From the NCBI GenBank assembly GCA_017475875.1, contig JAFVET010000204.1:1-8071 (forward strand): a stretch of 8,071 nucleotides of DNA. Direction: 5' to 3'. Positions 1 through 6,559 of the stretch are shown one piece after another (the first letter of the stretch is position 1; the number at the start of each line of letters is the position of its first letter). This DNA is from Candidatus Methanomethylophilaceae archaeon (GTDB lineage Archaea > Thermoplasmatota > Thermoplasmata > Methanomassiliicoccales > Methanomethylophilaceae). A program made the translations under genes and the position numbers. The notes under the pieces were generated by a model, which was not told where the DNA came from, did not search any database, and saw only the letters and a program-made list of their open reading frames with translations.

Positions 1-809
1 AAGCGATGGAATGCGGATCCGCATCGCCTCATCGGAGGGATCTTCTGATGCAGCCTCCGGACGATATAGTCATGGGATTCCCTTTTCCAAATGTCGCTCA
101 GGTATCTGTCGCCGTTATCCTTTCCGCCGAAGCGCACGGCCTTACGGGGACAGATATTCACGCATCTCATGCAGAGGGAGCAGCAAGGTTCGTCCCAGAC
201 AGGTTTGAAGGAATAGAACCTTATGATCTGCTCCGGACAGTATTGGGCGCACATCTTGCAGCTCGAGCACGCGCCCGTGACGGAGAAATTCGAGGTATCG
301 GAGAGACCGAGATACCTTTCCCTGTCTTCCGAGTTCGATCTGGATGTATCGAACCTTCTGAAATCCCCCTTCTCCCTCGCCGATATCCCCCGTGATATCC
401 GGGGGATGCCATCATGCTCCCCGGATCCATCGGCTAGCCCCGCTCCGTTGATGAAAGGAGCGCTGTCGGGCATAAGGATGTCATAGCATGCGTCGATGCG
501 CAGTCTGTCAGACAGAGCAGCCTGCAGATCCTCTCCCGCCCTGCCGGAATCACCGGAGCAGGTGAGGACTGCGAAAACGAACCCCGGATTTACGACCTCG
601 AGCGTTCCGCAGAAGGACTCCACGATACGGGGAAGCCCGCGGAAATAGACAGGGACCGCGAATCCCACCGGCCCCCCATGGGCATCATACCTGAGACGGC
701 CTCTGGATACTGCGGAAGGTATCTCTACCAGATCCGTCCCGATGTCCTCCGACAGCGACCTGGCGACGGTTTCGGAATTGCCCGAGCCCGAATAGTAGAA
801 TATCATCAT
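1..809 (-). CDS. Flavodoxin-domain plus 2x[4Fe-4S] ferredoxin protein (EFR1-like), 3' end outside window
   Basis: Translating the minus strand from 809 gives 269 codons with no stop before the window edge, so the C-terminus is missing. The start MMIFYYSGSGNSE is a flavodoxin-like beta strand followed by an FMN-phosphate loop (SGSGNS, residues 7-12). Residues 1 to about 120 fit a flavodoxin fold. A linker follows, then two bacterial-type [4Fe-4S] motifs: C181-x2-C184-x2-C187-x3-C191-P and C210-x2-C213-x2-C216-x3-C220-P. This order is that of the EFR1-type ferredoxin proteins of anaerobes, which are inferred to shuttle electrons between FMN and Fe-S centres in the cytosol; physiological partners are unknown. 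The family is usually about 250-270 aa, so the gene probably ends just past the edge. The ATG at 809 overlaps the shifted TetR stop (TGA 808-806) as ATGA, which suggests translational coupling. A second ATG at 806 is possible. The specific substrate is not deducible. Confidence 0.85.
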   Translation of the reverse strand, partial: MMIFYYSGSGNSETVARSLSEDIGTDLVEIPSAVSRGRLRYDAHGGPVGFAVPVYFRGLPRIVESFCGTLEVVNPGFVFAVLTCSGDSGRAGEDLQAALSDRLRIDACYDILMPDSAPFINGAGLADGSGEHDGIPRISRGISAREKGDFRRFDTSRSNSEDRERYLGLSDTSNFSVTGACSSCKMCAQYCPEQIIRFYSFKPVWDEPCCSLCMRCVNICPRKAVRFGGKDNGDRYLSDIWKRESHDYIVRRLHQKIPPMRRCGSAFHR

Positions 810-970
810 TCCGCCCCGCCAACGAGATGCGGGCGGAGATACGCTGTTATTATGCGCTTCATCGTGTCGAATGCATCCCTGCGCCCCGTGAGGCACTGAT
901 CGAAGACGCATCCCTTCACTATCGTGCATACATCCGCGGTCATCTCCTCGACATCCCCGGTTATCAGTCC
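806..970 (-). pseudogene. Out-of-frame C-terminal segment of the TetR-family regulator
   Basis: Reading the -1 frame relative to the upstream TetR frame gives about 54 residues, starting GLITGDVEEMTADV and ending AYLRPHLVGGAE before TGA at 808-806. This resembles the last two helices of TetR C-terminal domains, where a turn of the type G-x-I-x-x-D is followed by two amphipathic helices. The crossing point lies near 964-980, around the codons for ARAED in the first frame. The shift equals loss of one base (or gain of two). The segment ends in a 4-nt ATGA overlap with the next gene, as expected if it is the true end of the regulator gene. The cause may be a real inactivating mutation or an assembly or sequencing error in this G-rich tract. 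No canonical slippery heptamer is visible at the junction, so programmed frameshifting is unlikely. Confidence 0.75.
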
Positions 971-1407
971 TCTGCCCTCGCATCGGACAGTTCGGTAAGG
1001 CATCTGTGCATCACCGTGTCCTCGCCGTAATCGGAACCGTCGCCCATATACGATGCCAGAGAGGTGTTGTCGGTGGTGTAGAACTGCCTCATGAAATCCA
1101 TGCCGAGGGACATGTACCTCTCGATAAGGATGCCGTACATCTCGCATACCCTGCCGATGACATCGGTCTCTGGAGCTCCGAGTACGATCGTATCGAACCC
1201 GGGGTCCCTGACGAACGACATCATGAGGTCGTTCCTGTCCTTGAAGAAATAGTAGAAAGTGCCCGTAGACAGCCCGGATTCGGCGATTATCCTCCTGACC
1301 GATATCGCGCCGGCCCCCTCTTCCGATATTATCTTCACCGCGGCATCCACGATCTTCTGCCTGCTGTTCTCGCCTTCGCCCTTTTTGGGACGCCCCCTGC
1401 CTGTCAT
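964..1407 (-). CDS. TetR/AcrR-family transcriptional regulator, apparently frameshifted before its C-terminus
   Basis: This is a 147-aa product beginning MTGRGRPKKGEGE. A basic N-terminal arm leads into the TetR helix-turn-helix at about residues 16-62, with the recognition segment SGLSTGTFYYFFKDRNDLM, which is very characteristic of the family (TxYYxFxxKxxL pattern). The rest is the start of an alpha-helical ligand-binding and dimerisation domain with no recognisable ligand signature. TetR proteins are normally about 190-210 aa and this frame stops early at 966-964. The missing helices are encoded in the -1 frame (see 806-970), and joining them gives about 200 aa. There is no Shine-Dalgarno before ATG 1407, and a TATA element lies only about 25-35 nt upstream, so the mRNA is probably leaderless. 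The adjacent GAACATGTTC palindromes are the likely operators for autorepression and for control of the divergent DsbA-family gene. The family call is secure; whether the protein is active is uncertain. Confidence 0.88.
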   Translation of the reverse strand: MTGRGRPKKGEGENSRQKIVDAAVKIISEEGAGAISVRRIIAESGLSTGTFYYFFKDRNDLMMSFVRDPGFDTIVLGAPETDVIGRVCEMYGILIERYMSLGMDFMRQFYTTDNTSLASYMGDGSDYGEDTVMHRCLTELSDARAED

Positions 1408-1420
1408 AAGGATACATATC

Positions 1421-1430
1421 GAACATGTTC
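1421..1430. promoter_or_regulatory. Operator O1 of the TetR-type regulator (left copy)
   Basis: GAACATGTTC is a perfect 10-bp palindrome. It lies between the leftward TATA element (1431-1445) and the TetR start at 1407. A repressor bound here would cover the leftward transcription start region. The flanks extend the symmetry partly, with one mismatched pair at 1420/1431. An identical copy sits at 1446-1455. Assigning it to the adjacent TetR protein is inferred from position and symmetry. Confidence 0.8.
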
Positions 1431-1445
1431 TATAAATTTTTTATA
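1431..1445. promoter_or_regulatory. Bidirectional archaeal TATA core promoter
   Basis: TATAAATTTTTTATA is near-symmetric, presenting TATAAA and TTTATA elements on both strands. Placing a transcription start about 26 nt from either element puts it within roughly 0-10 nt of ATG 1407 (leftward) or ATG 1467 (rightward). Neither start has a Shine-Dalgarno sequence, so leaderless or near-leaderless transcripts are the consistent interpretation. BRE elements are not obvious. Confidence 0.75.
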
Positions 1446-1455
1446 GAACATGTTC
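1446..1455. promoter_or_regulatory. Operator O2 of the TetR-type regulator (right copy)
   Basis: This is a second perfect GAACATGTTC palindrome. The full symmetric core extends to 16 bp at 1443-1458 (ATAGAACATGTTCTAT). It lies between the rightward TATA element and the DsbA-family start at 1467, mirroring O1. The O1 and O2 centres are 25 bp apart. Together with the TATA core, the two copies form one large inverted repeat (1421-1455) with 16-nt arms and a TTT centre. Confidence 0.8.
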
Positions 1456-1466
1456 TATTTATTATC

Positions 1467-2141
1467 ATGCAGAAAATCGGAATCACATATTGGTCGGATT
1501 TCTCCTGCCCGTACTGTTACATCGGAATCGCCAGGCTGAAGAAAGCACTGGCGCAGGAAGGCCTGGAGGCGGAGATAGAGATGAAAGCGTTCAGGCTCGA
1601 CCCATCGGCCGGACGGAAGGCAGCGTCCAATACCGTGACGAGGTTCGCCAGGAAATACTGTCTTACCGAGGAGGAGGCCGCCATGCAGGTGGATTCCATC
1701 TCCCGGCTAGGCAGGGGCGAGGGGTTGGATTTCAGATACTCGTCCACGCTGTTCACGAACACCATGGACGCGCACAGGCTGGAGAAACATGCGCAGAAGC
1801 TGGGAAAGGGCGAGAGGATGGCGGAGATCCTGTACGAAATGTACTTCTGCAGGAATCTGGAGCTTGCGGACAGAGATGTGCTCCTGCGGGCGGCGGAGGA
1901 ATGCGGGCTCGAAAGGCGGGAGGCTGAAAGGGTCATCGATTCCAGCGAATACGAGAAGGAAGTTCTGGAGGATGAGAAGGAGGCCCGTTCGGCAGGCATA
2001 TTCGCGGTGCCGTACTTCATCATCAACGGCAGGATACCAATTTCCGGAGCGGCGGACAGGGATTCTTTCCGCAGGGCGCTGAACGCCTCCCTCGGATATT
2101 CCGACGGGAACGCCTGCGGACCGGAAGGATGCAGGATATGA
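1467..2141 (+). CDS. FrnE-like DsbA-family thiol-disulfide oxidoreductase
   Basis: This is a 224-aa protein starting MQKIGITYWSDFSCPYCYIG. The first strand of a thioredoxin fold leads directly to the CPYC active site (C14-C17). A helical insertion (about residues 60-170) is typical of the FrnE/DsbA family. The fold closes with the cis-proline segment GIFAVPYFIING (P182) and a final helix. There is no signal peptide, so it should act in the cytosol as a disulfide oxidoreductase or isomerase, or as a 2-hydroxychromene-isomerase-like enzyme; the substrate is unknown. The tail NACGPEGCRI adds two cysteines (C217, C222) that could act as an extra redox pair. I chose ATG 1467 because the upstream in-frame ATG at 1425 lies inside operator O1, ahead of the TATA/TSS region, and would add a non-homologous IHV-rich leader. 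Position places it under the TetR operator. Its stop overlaps the next start as ATGA. Confidence 0.92.
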   Translation: MQKIGITYWSDFSCPYCYIGIARLKKALAQEGLEAEIEMKAFRLDPSAGRKAASNTVTRFARKYCLTEEEAAMQVDSISRLGRGEGLDFRYSSTLFTNTMDAHRLEKHAQKLGKGERMAEILYEMYFCRNLELADRDVLLRAAEECGLERREAERVIDSSEYEKEVLEDEKEARSAGIFAVPYFIINGRIPISGAADRDSFRRALNASLGYSDGNACGPEGCRI

Positions 2142-2755
2142 GGGAAGTGGAGTGCCTGACCGTCCGCGGCGTGTTCGCCACGAACTGCTACATCGTGTCC
2201 GACGGATCCGGCAGATGCATCGTCGCGGACCCAGGTTTCGAAGGAGAGCGCATTGCGGAACGCCTCCAATCGGAGGGGCTCTTGTGCGAATACATCATCC
2301 TCACCCACGGACACTTCGACCATATCTGCGGCATCCCCGAGATAAAAGATGTGTTCGGATGTCCCGTGCTCGCCTGCAGGGGTTCCCCGTATCTCACGGA
2401 TACACGGCTGAATCTCTCGGCGGGATTCGGGATCGATGCGACCGTTCCAGACCCCGTCTGGATCGACGAGGGGCCGCTGCCAGGGGAATGGGCTGGGATC
2501 GAAGCCGTCCGTACCCCCGGCCACACGCCCGATTCCATGACCTTCTACGACAGGGAAGGCGGATTCGCGCTGGTAGGCGATACCATATTCAGAGGTTCCG
2601 TTGGTAACTGGCAGTATCCCGGAGGCAACAGGAACGAGCTTTTCCGCTCCATAACGGACAGGATATTCACCCTCCCTGACGATACCGTGCTCCTGTCGGG
2701 CCATACCGAACCGACGACTGTGGGTGAGGAGAAGAGGAGATACGGGCTGCTGTGA
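2138..2755 (+). CDS. Metallo-beta-lactamase-fold hydrolase (glyoxalase II-like)
   Basis: This is a 205-aa protein of the small glyoxalase II-like branch of the MBL superfamily. The N-terminus GVFATNCYIV followed by CIVADPGFEG is the usual opening. The zinc-binding motif is THGHFDH (H57, H59, D61, H62). H129 in TPGHTPDS, D148 in LVGDTIF and H189 in LSGHTEPTT complete a binuclear metal site. All expected ligands are present, so it should be an active hydrolase, probably of a thioester or similar small molecule; the substrate cannot be assigned. The ATG at 2138 overlaps the upstream TGA (ATGA), and GGAAGGA at 2123-2129 gives a Shine-Dalgarno 8 nt away. The alternative ATG at 2129 would leave that site no spacing. 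Co-transcription with the thiol oxidoreductase suggests a role in thiol-adduct or thioester detoxification, which is inference. Confidence 0.93.
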   Translation: MREVECLTVRGVFATNCYIVSDGSGRCIVADPGFEGERIAERLQSEGLLCEYIILTHGHFDHICGIPEIKDVFGCPVLACRGSPYLTDTRLNLSAGFGIDATVPDPVWIDEGPLPGEWAGIEAVRTPGHTPDSMTFYDREGGFALVGDTIFRGSVGNWQYPGGNRNELFRSITDRIFTLPDDTVLLSGHTEPTTVGEEKRRYGLL

Positions 2756-2767
2756 CCCCGATCGGGG
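2756..2767. terminator. Possible hairpin directly after the hydrolase stop
   Basis: CCCCGATCGGGG is a perfect 12-bp palindrome starting at the base after the TGA. It can form a 4-bp C/G stem with a GATC loop. No T-run follows immediately; T-rich stretches appear only around 2830-2880. Archaeal termination relies mainly on T-tracts, so this is a weak terminator candidate. Confidence 0.3.
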
Positions 2768-2873
2768 AAGCGGACCTTCGTCGCCATATGGATCCGTCCT
2801 CCCCGTTTCACAGCTGCCAGCAACCCGTTGTCTTCCCATTTTCGACCACATAACGTTGGTTTTCCACTTCGTG

Positions 2874-2881
2874 TTTTTATA
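2874..2881 (+). promoter_or_regulatory. TATA element of the smc-scpA-scpB operon
   Basis: TTTTTATA sits in the otherwise gene-free stretch 2768-2976. A start about 26 nt downstream falls near 2904, giving a leader of about 70 nt before smc. A second AT-rich block (ATATAT, 2893-2898) could serve as an alternative TATA element with a start near 2922. Confidence 0.55.
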
Positions 2882-2887
2882 CTATTT

Positions 2888-2923
2888 ACGCGATATATCA
2901 CGCGCGTGGGTACGCGCCCGCGT
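2888..2923. repeat. Cluster of ACGCG/CGCGT motifs at the smc transcription start region
   Basis: ACGCG occurs at 2888-2892, 2900-2904 and 2912-2916, spaced exactly 12 bp apart. The reverse motif CGCGT occurs at 2903-2907 and 2919-2923. The middle pair forms the perfect palindrome CACGCGCGTG (2899-2908). The cluster directly follows the TATA element and covers the expected start site, so it could be an operator or a structured leader. No binding factor can be named. Confidence 0.45.
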
Positions 2924-2976
2924 GTATTGGGGATGCATTCGGACACAGATCCGTGATACCCTTCCGAGGGATGGAA

Positions 2977-5900
2977 GTGTATTTGAAACAGGTCGAAATG
3001 GAGAACTTCAAGTCGTTCGGTGGAAAGCTCACCGTACCACTCACTGAAGGTTACACCGCGGTCACGGGGCCGAACGGTTCCGGGAAATCGAACATAACCG
3101 ACGCCATCCTTTTCGTCCTCGGTCCCCGCAGTTCCAAGGCCGTCCGTGCCGGGAAGATCACCGACCTGATATTCGACGGAGGCCGTTCCAAGGGGAAGGC
3201 GGGGCATATGAAGGTGTCCCTCGTCTTCGACAACACCGATCGTCTCATGCCGTGGGACGACGACACCGTCCGCCTGACGCGTTACGTCCGTCTCAACGAC
3301 AACGGCGTCGACTACACGTCGCAGTTCTTTGTAAACGACCGCAAGTCCACCATGTCCGAGTTCGACAGTCTCCTTACAAAGGCAAGAATCAGCGCTGAGG
3401 GATACAACCTGGTCCAACAGGGTGACGTCACGAGGATAGTCCAGATGGGCAGCGCCGAGAGGAGGCGCATCCTCGACGGGATATCCGGCATAGCGAGCTT
3501 CGACGCCGACATAGACCACGCCAGCGGGGAGCGTCAGGACGCCCAGTCCAACCTCGACCGCGTGATGATAGTCGTGGAGGAGATCTCCAGCGAGCTGGTC
3601 CGTCTCGAGAAGGACCGCGAGGACGCCCGGAGATACCTCCAAGCAAAGGCCGACCTCGACACGGCGAAGGCGCAGATGTCGGTCCGCCGCCTGCAGCTCG
3701 AGCAGGCGAAGCTCGACAGCGTCACCGAGCAGATGTCCAAGACCGCCGATTCGATAACCGTGCTGGTATCGGGAAGGAAGGAACTCCAGGAAGCACTGAA
3801 CGCCAAGGAGGACGAGATCCGTTCCGTCGAGAAGGACATCGAGTCCAAGGTGGGTCCGGAGTACCGCGAGCTCAAGGACAAGATAGAGCAGACGAAGGTC
3901 GACCTCGCTACCGCCAGGGACCGCCGCGAGACAGCGGAGTCCGACCTCGAGTCGCAGGAGGCCTACCGCACCAACTTCGAGGAGTACATCTCGGAGAACA
4001 AGCTCTCGATCGAAGGGATGCGCACCACGCGCGCCGAGCTCGAGACGAGGTTGGAGGGTTGCAACGTCCGCAAGGCGGACCTCGAGAGGGAGGAGAAGGA
4101 GGTTTCCGAACTGATCTCCTCCGCAGGCGGGGAGACGAGGCAGGTCCAGGACGCCTTGGAGAAGGTGGACGCGGACATAGTCGTCCACAACGGGCTCCTG
4201 GTCGAGGCGCAGGGAAGGCTGTCCAAGGCGGAATCGGAGTCGGAGGAGGCTCACAGGGCGTTCGCCGAGAGCGACGAGGCCCTCCAGAACGCCGATTTCG
4301 AGATCAAGGACCTCGATTGGAGGTTGGCCCAGCTCAAGCAGGAGGTTGGCCCGGACACCGCCGAGTTCGGTTCCAAGATCCTGGAGGCCAAAGGCAGGGA
4401 GGCCGCCCTCGAGAGGGAGGAGAAGGACCTCGACGCCGTTTACCGCAGGATAGATTCGGAATACAATTCGCTACAGGCCGAGAAGAAGGTCTCGGAAAGG
4501 GTCAACCGCGGCCGTGCCGCCGTGGATTCGGTCCTGGCGCTGAGGGACCGCGGGGAGATCCGCGGGATCCACGGCGCGATATGGGAGCTGGCCACCGTCG
4601 ACAAGGGATACGAGAACGCCCTGTCCGTCGCCGCCGGCGGGAAGATGCAGGCCGTGGTGGTCGAGGACGATCAGGTGGCCGCAGACGTGATCAGCTACCT
4701 CAAGAAGGAGAGGATGGGCCGTGTGACCTGTCTGCCGCTCAACAAGATGAGGGGAGGCAAGCCCGGTGCCAAGGCGCTGATGGCCCAGAACGACTGCATC
4801 GGTTTCGCCATAGACCTCATACAGTTCGACGAGAAGTATTACAACGCGTTCTGGTACGCGCTCGGAGACACCTTGGTGGTCAGCGACATGAACACCGCGC
4901 GCCGTCTCATGGGCGGGATACGCATGGTGACCGTCCAAGGCGAACTTGTGGAGGCGTCCGGAGCGATGACCGGCGGAACGTTGGACCAGCAGAGGATGCT
5001 GAAGTTCGGCGCCGCATCGGAGGACCGCCTCAGCGAGGTCGGCGAGAAGCTCAGGAAGGCCACCGCCGCGCTCGAGGACGTCCGCTACAAGTTGAGGCAG
5101 GTCCGCGAGGAGATCCGCCAGTACGACGACGAGCTCCGCAAGATAAGCTCCTCCACCATCACGCAGAGGGAGGAGATGGCCCAGCTCAAGGGAAAGAAGG
5201 AGCAGTTGTCCCGCTCGAGGAAGGCCGCGTCCGACAACCTCGCGGCGTGCCGCACCAGGGTGCAGGACGCGGACGCGGAGCTGGAGGCGGCGACGTCCAA
5301 CTTCTCCGACGTGTCCGCGAAACTTTCCGAGCTGAACGCCGAGCGTGCGAAACTCCGCGACAGGCTCATGGAGATCGCCCCGGAGGACCTTCAGAACAGA
5401 ATCAACGCCGTCCGCGAGGGGCTCCACCAGGTCCGCGGGGAGATCGGCGACATAACTGTTCAGATCGGTACCATCGACGCAGAGATCTCCGGGTTGAACA
5501 AGCAGAACGAGTCCTACCAGATGCAGCTCGACGGGGTGCTCGCCACGATGGAGGAGGACAGGGCGGCCATCGCACAGAACAAGGAGCAGGCCGAACGTCT
5601 CGAAATTGACCTCAAGGCGCTCCGTTCCATCGAATCGGACATGGAGAGCGGACTGTCCGACCTGCGCAACAGGAAGGACGTCCTCAACGGCGAGCGCTAC
5701 CGTATCGAATCGGACATCAGGGACAACGAGCGCGAGTCCGAGACCCGCAGGGCGCTCCTGGAGTCGCACCGCGCCCAGTTCGCGATGCTCACGGCCTCGG
5801 TCGAGGAGTGCAGGGCCGAGGTAGACGCCATAACGATCGAGGTCCCCGAACCCGTGCCGTCCGAGGAGGAGTGCAAGCGCAGGATAAGGGCATGCGAGAA

Positions 5901-6558
5901 CACCATGGAGTCTATCGGCAACGTGAACCTCCGCGCCATAGACGACTACGACGAGAAGAAGGCGCGCTACGACGGGCTTATGGTCGAGGTCGACTCCCTG
6001 CAGAAGCACATCGCGGAGCTGTCCGAGCTTATGGACAACCTGGGATCGAAGAAGAAAGGCCTCTTCATGGAGGCGTACGACTCGGTCAACGTCAATTTCA
6101 AGAAGATATACGAGGAGCTCTCCGGGGGAGGCGAGGCGTTCATGAACCTCGAGAACGAGGACGACCCCTTCGCCGGAGGCCTGCAGATAAACGCCAAGCC
6201 GAGGAACGGGAAGCTCCTGCGCCTCGAGTCCCTCTCGGGCGGGGAGAAGTCCCTGACCGCCCTCTCCTTCATCTTCGCGATACAGGAGTACCAGCCCTCG
6301 CCGTTCTACGTTCTGGACGAGGTCGACATGTTCCTGGATTCGGTCAACGCGGAGATGGTCGCCAAGAGGGTGAGGGAGAGCTCGGCTAAGGCACAGTTCA
6401 TACAGGTCTCCCTGCGCAAGGTCACGCTCGCGCTGGCGGACCATCTTATCGGGGTCACCAGGCCGCCTTCGGGCATCAGCAGGGTGATAATGCAGCCGGA
6501 CCTGGCCGAGGTGTCGAGGTACGAGGCGCAGGCCGGCGAGAACAAAGAGGGTGCATGA
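2977..6558 (+). CDS. smc: Chromosome segregation/condensation ATPase SMC
   Basis: This is a 1193-aa SMC protein, the normal archaeal length. The N-terminal ATPase half carries Walker A GPNGSGKS (residues 31-38) and the Q-loop NLVQQGDV (Q147/Q148). A long coiled coil runs from about 160 to 510. The hinge dimerisation domain spans about 515-670, ending in the glycine-rich ASGAMTGGT. The coil returns to about 1010, and the C-terminal head has the signature LSGGEKS (1086-1092) and Walker B FYVLDEVDMFLD (D1114, E1115). The globular hinge without a CxxC zinc hook excludes Rad50. The protein forms the ATP-driven arm of the condensin-like complex that compacts and segregates the chromosome. I prefer GTG 2977, which gives the family-typical MYLKQVEMENFKSFGGK and has GAGGG 6 nt upstream. 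ATG 2971 would add two residues but leaves that site no spacing, and GTG 2953 is further out. It is followed at once by scpA. Confidence 0.97.
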   Translation: MYLKQVEMENFKSFGGKLTVPLTEGYTAVTGPNGSGKSNITDAILFVLGPRSSKAVRAGKITDLIFDGGRSKGKAGHMKVSLVFDNTDRLMPWDDDTVRLTRYVRLNDNGVDYTSQFFVNDRKSTMSEFDSLLTKARISAEGYNLVQQGDVTRIVQMGSAERRRILDGISGIASFDADIDHASGERQDAQSNLDRVMIVVEEISSELVRLEKDREDARRYLQAKADLDTAKAQMSVRRLQLEQAKLDSVTEQMSKTADSITVLVSGRKELQEALNAKEDEIRSVEKDIESKVGPEYRELKDKIEQTKVDLATARDRRETAESDLESQEAYRTNFEEYISENKLSIEGMRTTRAELETRLEGCNVRKADLEREEKEVSELISSAGGETRQVQDALEKVDADIVVHNGLLVEAQGRLSKAESESEEAHRAFAESDEALQNADFEIKDLDWRLAQLKQEVGPDTAEFGSKILEAKGREAALEREEKDLDAVYRRIDSEYNSLQAEKKVSERVNRGRAAVDSVLALRDRGEIRGIHGAIWELATVDKGYENALSVAAGGKMQAVVVEDDQVAADVISYLKKERMGRVTCLPLNKMRGGKPGAKALMAQNDCIGFAIDLIQFDEKYYNAFWYALGDTLVVSDMNTARRLMGGIRMVTVQGELVEASGAMTGGTLDQQRMLKFGAASEDRLSEVGEKLRKATAALEDVRYKLRQVREEIRQYDDELRKISSSTITQREEMAQLKGKKEQLSRSRKAASDNLAACRTRVQDADAELEAATSNFSDVSAKLSELNAERAKLRDRLMEIAPEDLQNRINAVREGLHQVRGEIGDITVQIGTIDAEISGLNKQNESYQMQLDGVLATMEEDRAAIAQNKEQAERLEIDLKALRSIESDMESGLSDLRNRKDVLNGERYRIESDIRDNERESETRRALLESHRAQFAMLTASVEECRAEVDAITIEVPEPVPSEEECKRRIRACENTMESIGNVNLRAIDDYDEKKARYDGLMVEVDSLQKHIAELSELMDNLGSKKKGLFMEAYDSVNVNFKKIYEELSGGGEAFMNLENEDDPFAGGLQINAKPRNGKLLRLESLSGGEKSLTALSFIFAIQEYQPSPFYVLDEVDMFLDSVNAEMVAKRVRESSAKAQFIQVSLRKVTLALADHLIGVTRPPSGISRVIMQPDLAEVSRYEAQAGENKEGA

Positions 6559-6559
6559 A

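Noticed and set aside
11..24. Perfect 14-bp palindrome ATGCGGATCCGCAT
   Set aside because: A palindrome this long is expected by chance about once in a window of this size. It lies in coding sequence with no supporting context.
964..985. Programmed -1 ribosomal frameshift in the TetR gene
   Set aside because: No X-XXY-YYZ slippery heptamer or clear downstream structure is visible at the junction. Mutation or sequence error is simpler.
1425..1466. Upstream in-frame ATG extending the DsbA-family protein by 14 residues
   Set aside because: It lies inside the operator/TATA region, ahead of the expected transcription start, and encodes a non-family leader. ATG 1467 begins directly with the conserved first strand.
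1517..2851. Long minus-strand open frame opposite the oxidoreductase and hydrolase genes
   Set aside because: It is an antisense shadow of two well-supported genes with full catalytic motifs. Its translation shows no recognisable domain.
2545..4254. Long minus-strand open frame opposite smc
   Set aside because: It is a shadow created by GC-rich, strongly biased smc codons. The translation is low-complexity and crosses the smc promoter.
4059..5609. Plus-strand open frame within smc rich in Gly and Arg
   Set aside because: It is an alternative frame of the coiled-coil region, and its Arg/Gly-rich composition is typical of shadow coding.
4471..6444. 657-codon minus-strand open frame opposite smc
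   Set aside because: It is the antisense of conserved SMC hinge, coil and head sequence, with no domain of its own.
2977..6558. Rad50 instead of SMC
   Set aside because: There is a globular hinge of about 155 residues and no CxxC zinc hook. The neighbours are ScpA and ScpB rather than Mre11/HerA/NurA.
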